Part shown: in pieces, positions 30,275 through 40,708 of the stretch
Position numbering within the stretch: position 1 is the stretch's first letter
Layout of the letters: every line of letters begins with the position of its first letter
NCBI GenBank assembly: GCA_964035575.1
Contig: CAXIVB010000010.1
Coordinates: forward strand, 1 to 40,708
Direction: 5' to 3'
From: Rhynchopus sp. YZ270_cl-10
Taxonomy: Eukaryota > Euglenozoa > Diplonemea > Diplonemida > Diplonemidae
DNA length: 40,708 nucleotides
Translations under genes and position numbers: made by a program
The notes under the pieces: model-generated
Databases searched by the model: none
What the model was told of the DNA's origin: nothing
What the model saw: the letters and a program-made list of their open reading frames with translations, nothing else

Positions 30275-31537
30275 GGGGGTCTACAAGCCTGTGTAAGGCA
30301 GGCAGGGTCCATTTGAGGGTCAAAGTTCATAGATATGGGGTCCTCCGAGCTCCAAGGTGCCCCTGTAAGGTGACGTTTACCTGAGCACTGCCTCTAAAGC
30401 CCTACTACGCCCCATCACATTTCACCACACCACACCACACCACACCACAGGCCTCCAAACAGCCCCAAATAAGGGCCCAAAATGGACCTCCAAATGGGTC
30501 CCAAAACAGGGCATTTGGGGCCTGAGACTATACCTCCACACCTTGCACTTTGGCCTCATTTTGGTCTTTTTGGGGGCTTGGGTCTGAAAGAGCAATAACC
30601 ACCTTATCACGCGCGCGCGCGCGATATGTTAGTTTGGGCACTTTGGGGCACCCTCTCAGATCTGGTGGGAAAAGGTCAAATGGCATGAAATGCCTACTTT
30701 AAGGCCTTAATCAGATCTGGACTTGATAGCATGTGGTCCGGACCGGACCACCCGTTAATCACCCAAAACTGATAAAATAGGTCGTCTAAACCCAACATCG
30801 CCTTTTTGCCATTTGGGCCTCGAGCTGGGAGGATGTCGAAAAGTGTCGAAATCAGCACTTTTCGACATAATATGGGCACTTCTGGCCCGACCCTCTACAA
30901 GCCCGTGTAAGGCAGAGATGTCGGAAATGGACACTTTTAGGGCACATGCCTCTTTATGCACCCTCAAAGTGTGCACAAAGACCTGCAGGGGTAAGGGTGG
31001 ATGCAGCGCACCATGCTAAAAGGGTACATCTTAGCATGGTACACAAGGTCTTGTAGCAGGTACCCAATATGTCCTATATGGGCCAACACTACTTTAGACC
31101 CTTAAATATCCTCTTTAGATGGGAGTTCCATGATATACCTCTTTAGACAGGTATGGACCCGGATCGGCTCATATCCAAAGGGACACCCATGGGGAGTCCT
31201 GAGTGCACCCAAAGGGGTGAAAGGTGGTGGTCCATTCTGAGACCCCAATATGACACTATTTGGCCTGTAGGACCAGGTGTGGATTTGGACACCCTGAGGT
31301 CCAAATACGGGGTCTCAAAAGGGGTCTAAATGGGTACCCCTCCAGACCCCATTCTGGAGGAGCACCAGATATGGGGCCAAAAGGTGGACCAGCTTTTGGT
31401 GCTCAACCTACCAGAGAGTAGATCAAATGGCTCTCAACCCACTGCCTTTTAGGAGCCTAAATGCCCGCCGTGTTGGAGTCCCTTGTGTGTCATTCCACGA
31501 TGGCCAACAAGGGGGTCCATAATGGGCCCTGACGCTA

Positions 31538-34500
31538 TCACCATTTGAAGCACGGAGGGTGCCCATCAACACACACACCTCCGACTGAGGACCCAAAGCC
31601 AGATACCAGGGTGCACTACATCCCCAGCTCAAGGGCGGACCGCACTGGCTCCAGGTCAACAGTCTGTCCCTGCCTTCAGCACCCAACTCCTAGCCTTATA
31701 GCACTGCCCTGCTCGCGACCCGGACTCCCGTTATGCACGCATTCGGCCGGGGAGCCAAGGTACTAACCGCACCCACTCCGTAGCTAAGCTACGGCAGCCT
31801 GTCATGGGAACACATGACGCGGTCGTGGCGGGCTGACGGTCCGGGGCACCCTAAGGTGACCGTTCTCGCCAGGGGCTAAGGCCCTATCGAGCAGTGGCCG
31901 GGCCACTGCTCTCACCCAGCAGATGCAAAGACTAGGAGGGATGACTATATGGGAAGAGGTGTGCGAGCTGACTTACCTACGATATGAGACTGTGTTGTGC
32001 CGTGTCTTAAGCTGATTGTATCGGGATCTGTCGCCTAAAGCTACCATGCTAGCAGTAGGGCCCTGGTGAGACAGGGGATCGACAGTAGGGATCACGGCTG
32101 ACTGCAAGCTGGGGATACATACGCGGTAGCACGTACTCCGAGGGGCGTCTCAGCCTGTGGTACGAATACCAGCCAACGGAGCGCTCCTAACGTAATAAGT
32201 GGACGTGTTGGGGTGGCTCTCATGATGCACAGACTCCTAGCGAGGCCATGTCTCACGGGCAGTCTGCAGCAAAGACAGGCCCTTGGTCCACTCATGCCAT
32301 CGGCCCTAAGGGCGAACTAGGCAGCGGAGCAGGGTAAGGGCCAACGTCTCAACGTGCAGCCTACGGCCGGTGAGGGCTCTAGACTAGTAGCGATAAGACC
32401 ATGGCTTGTGGGCCAGCGGGTCCTCTGTGGAATAGTCGCAGCCATCCGCCGATGGAGTCCTCCTCTGTCGTACATCAGCTCCTTAGAGCCAAAGAGGGTG
32501 GGAAGTGTGGGAGCACCCATCCAGGGCTCTTACACACTGCTGCAACTACCTTGCTGATGCGTAACAGATACCCCTGTGCACTACTAGCTAACTGACTGAC
32601 TGACGTGGATGTGCCTCGGTCGTGTTTCACAGCAAAGGAGCGGCAAAGCCACCGATGCTGTGAGATAGCAGCTAGCCCCTCTCACGAGACTAACCGGCCC
32701 CCTGCGGAGATAAGGCCACTATCTGACCATCCAACGACACACCCCCCAGCCACCATACCGTTGGGTATGGCTGTCAGGTGGGTTAAGAGCCTGTAGAAGG
32801 ACCCTTAGCTAGTGTGGACTCCCGGACCAGGGACAGGTGGGCTACGTTGGCTCGTAGTCACCACCTGGGTGATCCGGACGGTTGCAAAGCCGGGCGTATC
32901 CGTCCGTACGCATCAAACAAGTCATGATGGAGTTGTCGTGACTCACGGGACGATGGACCCACCACGGAACACTATCAGCACTCCCATAGATCAAGTCTAT
33001 GGTGAGGATCTACAAGCCCACAGGGTTATGCACCTGTGGCTGTATATGGGATAACTAACCCTCGCTCCTAGGGGGCATTACGTGGACTCCCTGGTTAGGG
33101 GAGCCCACACCGTGCCGGCGGCTGTACAGCATAACATATCATCTCTATGCACCTGCACGCCGAGACCACTTACCTCGACGCATGCATCACCTAAGGACCC
33201 CCAACTGATGTAGCCCTAAGCACCGAAGTGCTTGTTGCATTAGGACGTCAGCCTACCGTGATTAGGGGATCCAAGGTACATAGAGATGGCACCTATGGCA
33301 TAGATATAGAGCTCATAGAGGAGGTGGGGGTTAGCCCTTCGACTGCAACGCCTTCGGCACGCACACCCAGAGTTGGCACGATGGCCGCATCCAGGTGCTT
33401 CACGCGTACACGTACCTCCTACCACCTTCAGCTATAGTACTAACACCAGCCCCCTCAGCACTGAGAGGTTACCTGGCGCCCCGTGCCGTGATTGGGGAGT
33501 ACTAGTCGCATCCAGTAGCAGCTCTATATCCTAATCCACACGCGCTACGGACTGGTGGGTCCCGATATATAAGGGTGGCCGAAGCCTGAGGGGTTAGGGA
33601 CCGTAACTTCCACCTTGATCGGCGTACACCTGGGACTGGAGCGTGCCTAGGCCAATGAGATACCTGAGGCTGTGGGCGTGCACCTCTGGATGGTCCCGTA
33701 GGTCCTCCGTGAGGGTAGAAATGCAGATGTCGCTCCTTGCGGAGGTAGTTAGATCAGGTGAGGTCTGAGAGCCCACTCCACTAACTACCACTCGAGTATA
33801 GACAGCGCCTATACCCTTACCGCCTGCAGGACCACAATCCGAAGACTGCTTAAAGGGTCCATAGGGACAGCAAATGAGATGGAAGCCTGAAGTGTCCTGC
33901 ATGATCACATCTCCCCGCGTTAGCCGACAGGAGCAGATACAGTACAGGGGGAAGTAAGGTCAGGTGGGATCAGGTCAGGCTAGTGTAAGCGGGGAGATAC
34001 TCAGAGTGGCCGAGGCCGAAGGGTTGGTCGGATCAAGCTCGGGGGCTGTATGCATGGCAGCTGTACACTACAGTCCCTTATGGACTCAGGAGGCCGGTTA
34101 GGAAGGGGATACCCTCGCGCCTGCCTTCCAGCAACGAGAGCCCCTACACCCCTCACGGGCCGGAACAGCACCTAAGTACTGAACCGAAGTGTCCTTACGG
34201 AGCACTCCTCCTGCGTAGAATACAGCATCTACATACGTGTATAGAGAGTGGCCTAATACGCAGAATTGACTACGCAGAGCACTTACCAACGGGGGAGGTC
34301 AGGCTAGTGTAAGCGGGGAGATACTCAGAGTGGCCGAGGCCGAAGGGTTGGTCGGATACGGATCACCCAGTATCAAGAGCACTCCCATCCCGTCCTGGTC
34401 TTCCACACCTAGGCGTATCTGGACACTACAAAGGTGAAATGCGGTGGGTGCGGGTTGCCGAAGCAAGGCCGTCTTACTGAACCACAACACCTAAGCAGGC

Positions 34501-34953
34501 AGCATACAAGGTGCTTGTTACCACTAGGTCAAGTTGCACCTATCAACCAAGATCTCCAGAAGTCTAGCTAGTGTAAGCGGGGAGATACTCAGAGTGGCCG
34601 AGGCCGAAGGGTTGGTCAGGTCGGGTCAGGCTAGTGTAAGCGGGGTGGTCACATGGAGGAGCCTAATACGCAGAATTGACTACGCAGAGCCCTAGGGGTG
34701 GTGGGGTCAGATAACGGATAACCTGCCTACCCGGCTGGTTGGGTAAAGGGGTCCCTGTCCGAGGACTGAGACGGTAGAGTGCAGATGTACGCCCAATGCG
34801 CACGTTCCCCGAAGGGCGTATACTAGTGGTTGGTTGCATCTGCCGGGTGACCCGAGGCGCAAGCGCCCGCCACCCTCCGTTGGTCCTAACAGATGCGGTT
34901 GGTTAAGTACACACCACGGGAGGTGCGGTTTTACCACAAGGACTGAGATCCAA
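31538..34953 (+). rRNA. Scrambled SSU/LSU rRNA block, unit 4
   Basis: Counterpart of 3020-6435 with an offset of +28518. Core positions: SSU 790 loop 31601; LSU 1930 strand 31849; LSU H93 31959; P-loop 32208; SSU 1340 32383; GTPase centre 32539; A-loop 32758; SSU 1200 32909; LSU 2450 33047; SSU 530 33109; SSU 966 33339; helix 27 33489; helix 34 34039; helices 35-36 34129; SSU 690 34429; LSU 2430 34708; decoding strand 34898. Confidence 0.78.
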
Positions 34954-35482
34954 GGGCGGTCATCAGATAGAGGGCGGTTGAAAGGAGGGGTCTGAAATGG
35001 TGGAATGGGTGGGAAGACGTAGTATCCACTGCTCACACATAGACATATAGATGTGCCTCCGCAGCAGTGGAGGGCGAGGAGCAGACCAACTGCACATACG
35101 GAGTATCCACGAGAGCCGTAAGCTGCACTTCAGAGCTCAAGGTATACATAGAGAGTACAGTAGCATCATGCTCAATGCACAGAGGGCTTGCACCCCTCAT
35201 CATCATCCTCTATAGCAGGTGGTAATGGCTAACGGCATGTAGCCATGTGCCCCAACTTGCTGTACAGCAAGGAGGGTGCCTGCGGAGGAGGGTGTTGTGG
35301 TCATGGAGCGGCATTGGCTAGAACGAGGAGCATAAGAGCTCATGCTCATATACCACTCACGCGTGTGTGCAGCATACAGCGTACCCCATGCCCCACATAG
35401 ATGGTCCCCGCTATGTAGAACGCATAGGCCGCAACAAGAGTGTGCATAGCCACCAAGAGCATGCTGCCCATCATCAGAGCTG

Positions 35483-37401
35483 ATGGGGTCAAAGGGGTCA
35501 TTTTGAGGGGGTCCCCAGATCTGAGGGGGTCCCCAAAATGGTGCAATTGAAAGGGCACGTTTGAAATGGTGGAATGGGGTGTCCTAAAATGGACCATTTT
35601 GGGACCCTTTTGAGGACCCATTTTGACCCCTTTAGGGGGTATATGGGGTATATGAGCATATGGAGCAGGTGTGAGGAGGTGTGGGCACATGGGCACATGG
35701 GGTCTAAAGGGCATATAGCTACAGGTACGTAGGGGTACTATATGAGGTACATGTACATGTATGTAAGTACATATAAGTGCATATAACCATGCATGGACCC
35801 ATATGGCCTGAGGACCTAGGGGGTCATGGGTAGGGACCCAAAAGGGGTCAAAATGGGGTCAAAAGGGGTCATTTTGAGGGGGTCCCCAGATCTGAGGGGG
35901 TCCCCAAAATGGTGCAATTGAAAGGGCACGTTTGAAATGGTGGAATGGGGTGTCCTAAAATGGACCATTTTGGGACCCTTTTGAGGACCCATTTTGACCC
36001 CTTTTAGGGGGTCTGGAGCCATGGGAACAGGGTGGCTAGAGGGCCTATATTTAAGGGTCTAAATAGGTACTATATGGGGTATAAGGGGTCCCATATGAGC
36101 AGGGTGGCTAGAGGGCCATGGGAGGTCCCAAAAGGGTCCCAAAATGGACCCCTTTTTGGGACCCCTCAAAAGGGCCTGATGGACCACTGTAGGCAAAACG
36201 GGCCAAAGTGGTAAAATAGGGTCATAAAAGGGGTCACTTTTTGGACCAAAAAGGGGTCCAAAATGGGACCTCAAAAAGGGTCTTTTTGGGCGTCAATGTT
36301 CATAGATTTAGGGGTCAAAATGGGTCCTAAAATGGGTCCTAAAATGGGCCAAAAAGGGTCATTTTGAGGGGGTCCCCAGATCTGAGGGGGTCCCCAAAAT
36401 GGTGCAATTGAAAGGGCACGTTTGAAATGGTGGAATGGGGTGTCCTAAAATGGACCATTTTGGGACCCTTTTGAGGACCCATTTTGACCCCTTTAGGGGG
36501 TATATGGGGTATATGAGCATATGGAGCAGGTGTGAGGAGGTGTGGGCACATGGGCACATGGGGTCTAAAGGGCATATAGCTACAGGTACGTAGGGGTACT
36601 ATATGAGGTACATGTACATGTATGTAAGTACATATAAGTGCATATAACCATGCATGGACCCATATGGCCTGAGGACCTAGGGGGTCATGGGTAGGGACCC
36701 AAAAGGGGTCAAAATGGGGTCAAAAGGGGTCATTTTGAGGGGGTCCCCAGATCTGAGGGGGTCCCCAAAATGGTGCAATTGAAAGGGCACGTTTGAAATG
36801 GTGGAATGGGGTGTCCTAAAATGGACCATTTTGGGACCCTTTTGAGGACCCATTTTGACCCCTTTTAGGGGGTATATGGGGTATATGAGCATATGGAGCA
36901 GGTGTGAGGAGGTGTGGGCACATGGGCACATGGGGTCTAAAGGGCATATAGCTACAGGTACGTAGGGGTACTATATGAGGTACATGTACATGTATGTAAG
37001 TACATATAAGTGCATATAACCATGCATGGACCCATATGGCCTGAGGACCTAGGGGGTCATGGGTAGGGACCCAAAAGGGGTCAAAATGGGGTCAAAAGGG
37101 GTCATTTTGAGGGGGTCCCCAGATCTGAGGGGGTCCCCAAAATGGTGCAATTGAAAGGGCACGTTTGAAATGGTGGAATGGGGTGTCCTAAAATGGACCA
37201 TTTTGGGACCCTTTTGAGGACCCATTTTGACCCCTTTTAGGGGGTATATGGGGTATATGAGCATATGGAGCAGGTGTGAGGAGGTGTGGGCACATGGGCA
37301 CATGGGGTCTAAAGGGCATATAGCTACAGGTACGTAGGGGTACTATATGAGGTACATGTACATGTATGTAAGTACATATAAGTGCATATAACCATGCATG
37401 G
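35483..37401. repeat. 371/372-bp repeat array, five copies (unit 4)
   Basis: Lacks one 371-type copy relative to units 1 and 3. The order after the interrupted copy is one 371-type copy followed by two 372-type copies. Confidence 0.95.
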
Positions 37402-38224
37402 TCTCCACCAGCTCCACAGGATGGGAGGTCCAGACCCCTCAGGGGTCCAGACCCCTCAGACCCCTGAGACCACCTCCTGGGGGTCTGAGGTCCTGGGAAG
37501 CGCCGATTTTATAAACTACCTCTTACCACGCGCGCGCGCGCGATATGTTAGTTGCACCCCCTTTTGGACCATCTGGGGTCCAGATCTGGACCATGGTCTA
37601 CAGGCCAAATAGTGTCATATTGGGGTCTCAGAATGGACCACCAAATATCACCCTTTTTATGGCACTTAGGACTGGCAGGGGTTGTATAAACCCGACATGG
37701 CCATATTGGGACCTCTGGGGGTCCAGGTAGATGTCGGGTTTCGACATCTTTTGGACCCCTAAGGGGTCTGGAGGCCTCCTATTTAATGGACCACTTTGGG
37801 TACACCCCTTTGGAGCACCTCGGGTCCAGGCATGAGGAGGGTCCAGGACCCATATATTGCCTATATAGACCATAGTATGGGTCACCATATGGACCCCATT
37901 TTGACCCCCTTTTGACCCCAAAATGGGTCCTTTTGAGGACCCTAAAAGGGGTCAATTCAGCCCATTTGGGGGTCCTGAGGTCCCCAAACGGTTCAAAACA
38001 GCATTGCCCGGTCGGATGCAGCGGACCTCTTAAAATGGCATGCTGACCTCAAAATAGGACCTCTGGAGATCACCCTTTTGGACCACCTCTTGACATGTCA
38101 ACATGATGCACATAACGTGCAACACATGTGTGTGTACATGTACCCATTATGCCCTATATAGCCCCTTAACCTATACACCACCATATACATGGAGTGTAAG
38201 GAGGTCTACATGCTTTAGACCCCC

Positions 38225-40708
38225 TTTTGAAAGGGGTCTCAAAAGGGGTCAATGAGGAGCATATGAGGTGTACCCAAAGTGGTCATATAACACATATGGA
38301 GTCATATGGGGTCATGTCCATTTAGGGCATATGTATAGAGAGAGTAGATCAAATGGGGTGCCATGCTGGAAAGGGACCTAAATACATGGTCCAAAATGGG
38401 TCCAAAAGGGGTCATTTTGAGGGTCAAAGTTCATAGATATGGGGTCATTTGAGGGTCAAAGTTCATAGATATGGGGTCATTTGAGGGTCAAAGTTCATAG
38501 ATATGGGGTCATTTGAGGGTCAAAGTTCATAGATATGGGGTCCTCAGATATGGGGTGGTTGAAAGGAGGGGTCTGAAATGGTGGAATGGGGTGCCATCCT
38601 GGGCGTCAAAGTTCATAGATATGGGGTCATTTGAGGGTCAAAGTTCATAGATATGGGGTCAAAATGGACCCCTTTTGACACAGAGAGTCGTCCAAATGGC
38701 CCCTTTTTGTATGCCCTAGGGGGTCCAAAAGGGGGTCCAAAAGGGCCAAAAGGGCCATTTTGGGGGGTACCCCAAAAAGGGACCTTCCTGGCGCCCGACC
38801 CCAAAATGGACCCAAATCCGGAGGACCCCCTTTTTGGGGTACCACCCGTTTTGTGTCACTTTTGGATTGGTCCCTGTATAAAACGGTCCAAACCCGAAAA
38901 GGGCCATTTGAGCCCCTATAGGGACCGGGGGATGAGGGGTCCAAAAGGGGTCCAAAAGGGGTCAAAATGGGGGTCCTGAGGGGTCTACAAGCCTGTGTAA
39001 GGCAGCTGAGGGGGGTCTACAAGCCTGTGTAAGGCAGCTGAGGGGGTCTACAAGCCTGTGTAAGGCAGGGGGTATAGTCTCGCGCCTGTAGGGTCCAAAA
39101 GGGGTCAAAATGGGGGTCCTGAGGGGTCCCAAAAGGGGTCAAAAGGGGTCAAAATGGGCCATTTTGGGGTACCCCAAAAAGGGACCTTCCTGGCGCCCGA
39201 CCATTTTGGGACCCTAATTTGGAGGACCCCCTTTTTGGGGTACCACCCATTTTGTGTCAACTTTGGACTACTCTCTGTATGAAAGTGTCCAGACCTGAAA
39301 AGGGCCCTTTTTGCCCTATATGGACCCATTTTGGGACCTCCTGAGGACCCCATCTGGACCCCAAAATGACCCCATTTGAGCCAAATCCTACATCAAATGC
39401 CCCCTTTTTGTATGCCCTAGGGGGTCCAAAAGGGGTCAAAATGGGGTCATATGAGCCAAATCCTACATCAAATGGGTCTATTTAGTGTCCCAAAAGGGGG
39501 TCTACAAGCCTGTGTAAGGCAGGCAGGGTCCATTTGAGGGTCAAAGTTCATAGATATGGGGTCCTCCGAGCTCCAAGGTGCCCCTGTAAGGTGACGTTTA
39601 CCTGAGCACTGCCTCTAAAGCCCTACTACGCCCCATCACATTTCACCACACCACACCACACCACACCACAGGCCTCCAAACAGCCCCAAATAAGGGCCCA
39701 AAATGGACCTCCAAATGGGTCCCAAAACAGGGCATTTGGGGCCTGAGACTATACCTCCACACCTTGCACTTTGGCCTCATTTTGGTCTTTTTGGGGGCTT
39801 GGGTCTGAAAGAGCAATAACCACCTTATCACGCGCGCGCGCGCGATATGTTAGTTTGGGCACTTTGGGGCACCCTCTCAGATCTGGTGGGAAAAGGTCAA
39901 ATGGCATGAAATGCCTACTTTAAGGCCTTAATCAGATCTGGACTTGATAGCATGTGGTCCGGACCGGACCACCCGTTAATCACCCAAAACTGATAAAATA
40001 GGTCGTCTAAACCCAACATCGCCTTTTTGCCATTTGGGCCTCGAGCTGGGAGGATGTCGAAAAGTGTCGAAATCAGCACTTTTCGACATAATATGGGCAC
40101 TTCTGGCCCGACCCTCTACAAGCCCGTGTAAGGCAGAGATGTCGGAAATGGACACTTTTAGGGCACATGCCTCTTTATGCACCCTCAAAGTGTGCACAAA
40201 GACCTGCAGGGGTAAGGGTGGATGCAGCGCACCATGCTAAAAGGGTACATCTTAGCATGGTACACAAGGTCTTGTAGCAGGTACCCAATATGTCCTATAT
40301 GGGCCAACACTACTTTAGACCCTTAAATATCCTCTTTAGATGGGAGTTCCATGATATACCTCTTTAGACAGGTATGGACCCGGATCGGCTCATATCCAAA
40401 GGGACACCCATGGGGAGTCCTGAGTGCACCCAAAGGGGTGAAAGGTGGTGGTCCATTCTGAGACCCCAATATGACACTATTTGGCCTGTAGGACCAGGTG
40501 TGGATTTGGACACCCTGAGGTCCAAATACGGGGTCTCAAAAGGGGTCTAAATGGGTACCCCTCCAGACCCCATTCTGGAGGAGCACCAGATATGGGGCCA
40601 AAAGGTGGACCAGCTTTTGGTGCTCAACCTACCAGAGAGTAGATCAAATGGCTCTCAACCCACTGCCTTTTAGGAGCCTAAATGCCCGCCGTGTTGGAGT
40701 CCCTTGTG
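38225..40708. repeat. Partial long tandem unit 5
   Basis: This is the start of a fifth unit, cut by the window end at a point equivalent to about 2969 of unit 1, just before the first rRNA fragment. It carries a single 485-bp repeat, like units 3 and 4. Confidence 0.97.
39011..39495. repeat. 485-bp repeat, single copy (unit 5)
   Basis: A single copy, as in units 3 and 4. Single-copy units are therefore grouped at the right side of the window and two-copy units at the left. Confidence 0.93.

Larger units (their letters stand above)
29004..38224. repeat. Long tandem unit 4 (9221 bp)
   Basis: The offset to unit 1 is +28518 through the rRNA block and +28147 after the array. It has one 485-bp repeat and five 371/372-bp repeats, so it differs from unit 3 by exactly one 371-bp copy. 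Confidence 0.97.

Overview
The window is a head-to-tail array of a long repeat unit. Four complete units (1-10077, 10078-19411, 19412-29003, 29004-38224) are followed by a partial fifth (38225-40708). Wherever I compared them, the units agree base for base; their lengths differ (10077, 9334, 9592 and 9221 bp) because two internal sub-repeats vary in copy number. I see no convincing protein gene and no tRNA. The longest open frames are 60-122 codons, overlap each other on both strands, and mostly translate G/P/K-rich spacer repeats.

Each unit has three parts, given here in unit 1 coordinates. (1) Positions 1 to about 2900 are spacer. It is built from a small vocabulary of words (GGGGTC, AAAA, GGTACC, TTCATAGATATG), with a 32-bp tandem repeat, a 485-bp duplication, an (ACCAC)n tract, a (CG)7 tract and several hairpins. 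(2) Positions about 2900-6960 are complex, repeat-poor sequence holding the functional content: many short pieces of small- and large-subunit ribosomal RNA, all on the + strand, with SSU and LSU pieces interleaved and out of order. (3) Positions 6965-10077 are spacer again: an array of 371/372-bp repeats, a second (CG)7 module and further palindromes.

SSU pieces I recognise are the 530 loop, the 690 loop, the 790 loop, helix 27, the 966 loop, helix 34, helices 35-36, the 1200 region, the 1340-1380 region, the 1380-1390 strand and the decoding-site strand. LSU pieces are the GTPase-associated centre, H64-H71, the P-loop (H80), the 2430 and 2450 strands, the A-loop region, H93-H94, and less certain sarcin-ricin and 2060 pieces. 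The cores look much more diverged than bacterial or plastid rRNA and keep mainly the decoding and peptidyl-transferase elements. Fragmented, scrambled rRNA of this kind is known from mitochondria of chlamydomonadalean green algae, apicomplexans and dinoflagellates, and calcareous sponges. I therefore infer a mitochondrial DNA of a eukaryote, probably one with an expanded, repeat-rich genome; the lineage cannot be fixed from this window.

If this reading is right, each unit is an rRNA-only locus whose transcript(s) are cut into pieces that reassemble by base pairing and proteins inside the ribosome. Short repeated elements (62/51/22 bp and 30 bp) and hairpins lie between pieces and could be processing or promoter signals. 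Two diverged copies of a (CG)7-palindrome-hairpin module flank the rRNA block and are the best candidates for control regions. All rRNA assignments were made by eye against well-known conserved rRNA motifs, with approximate E. coli numbering.
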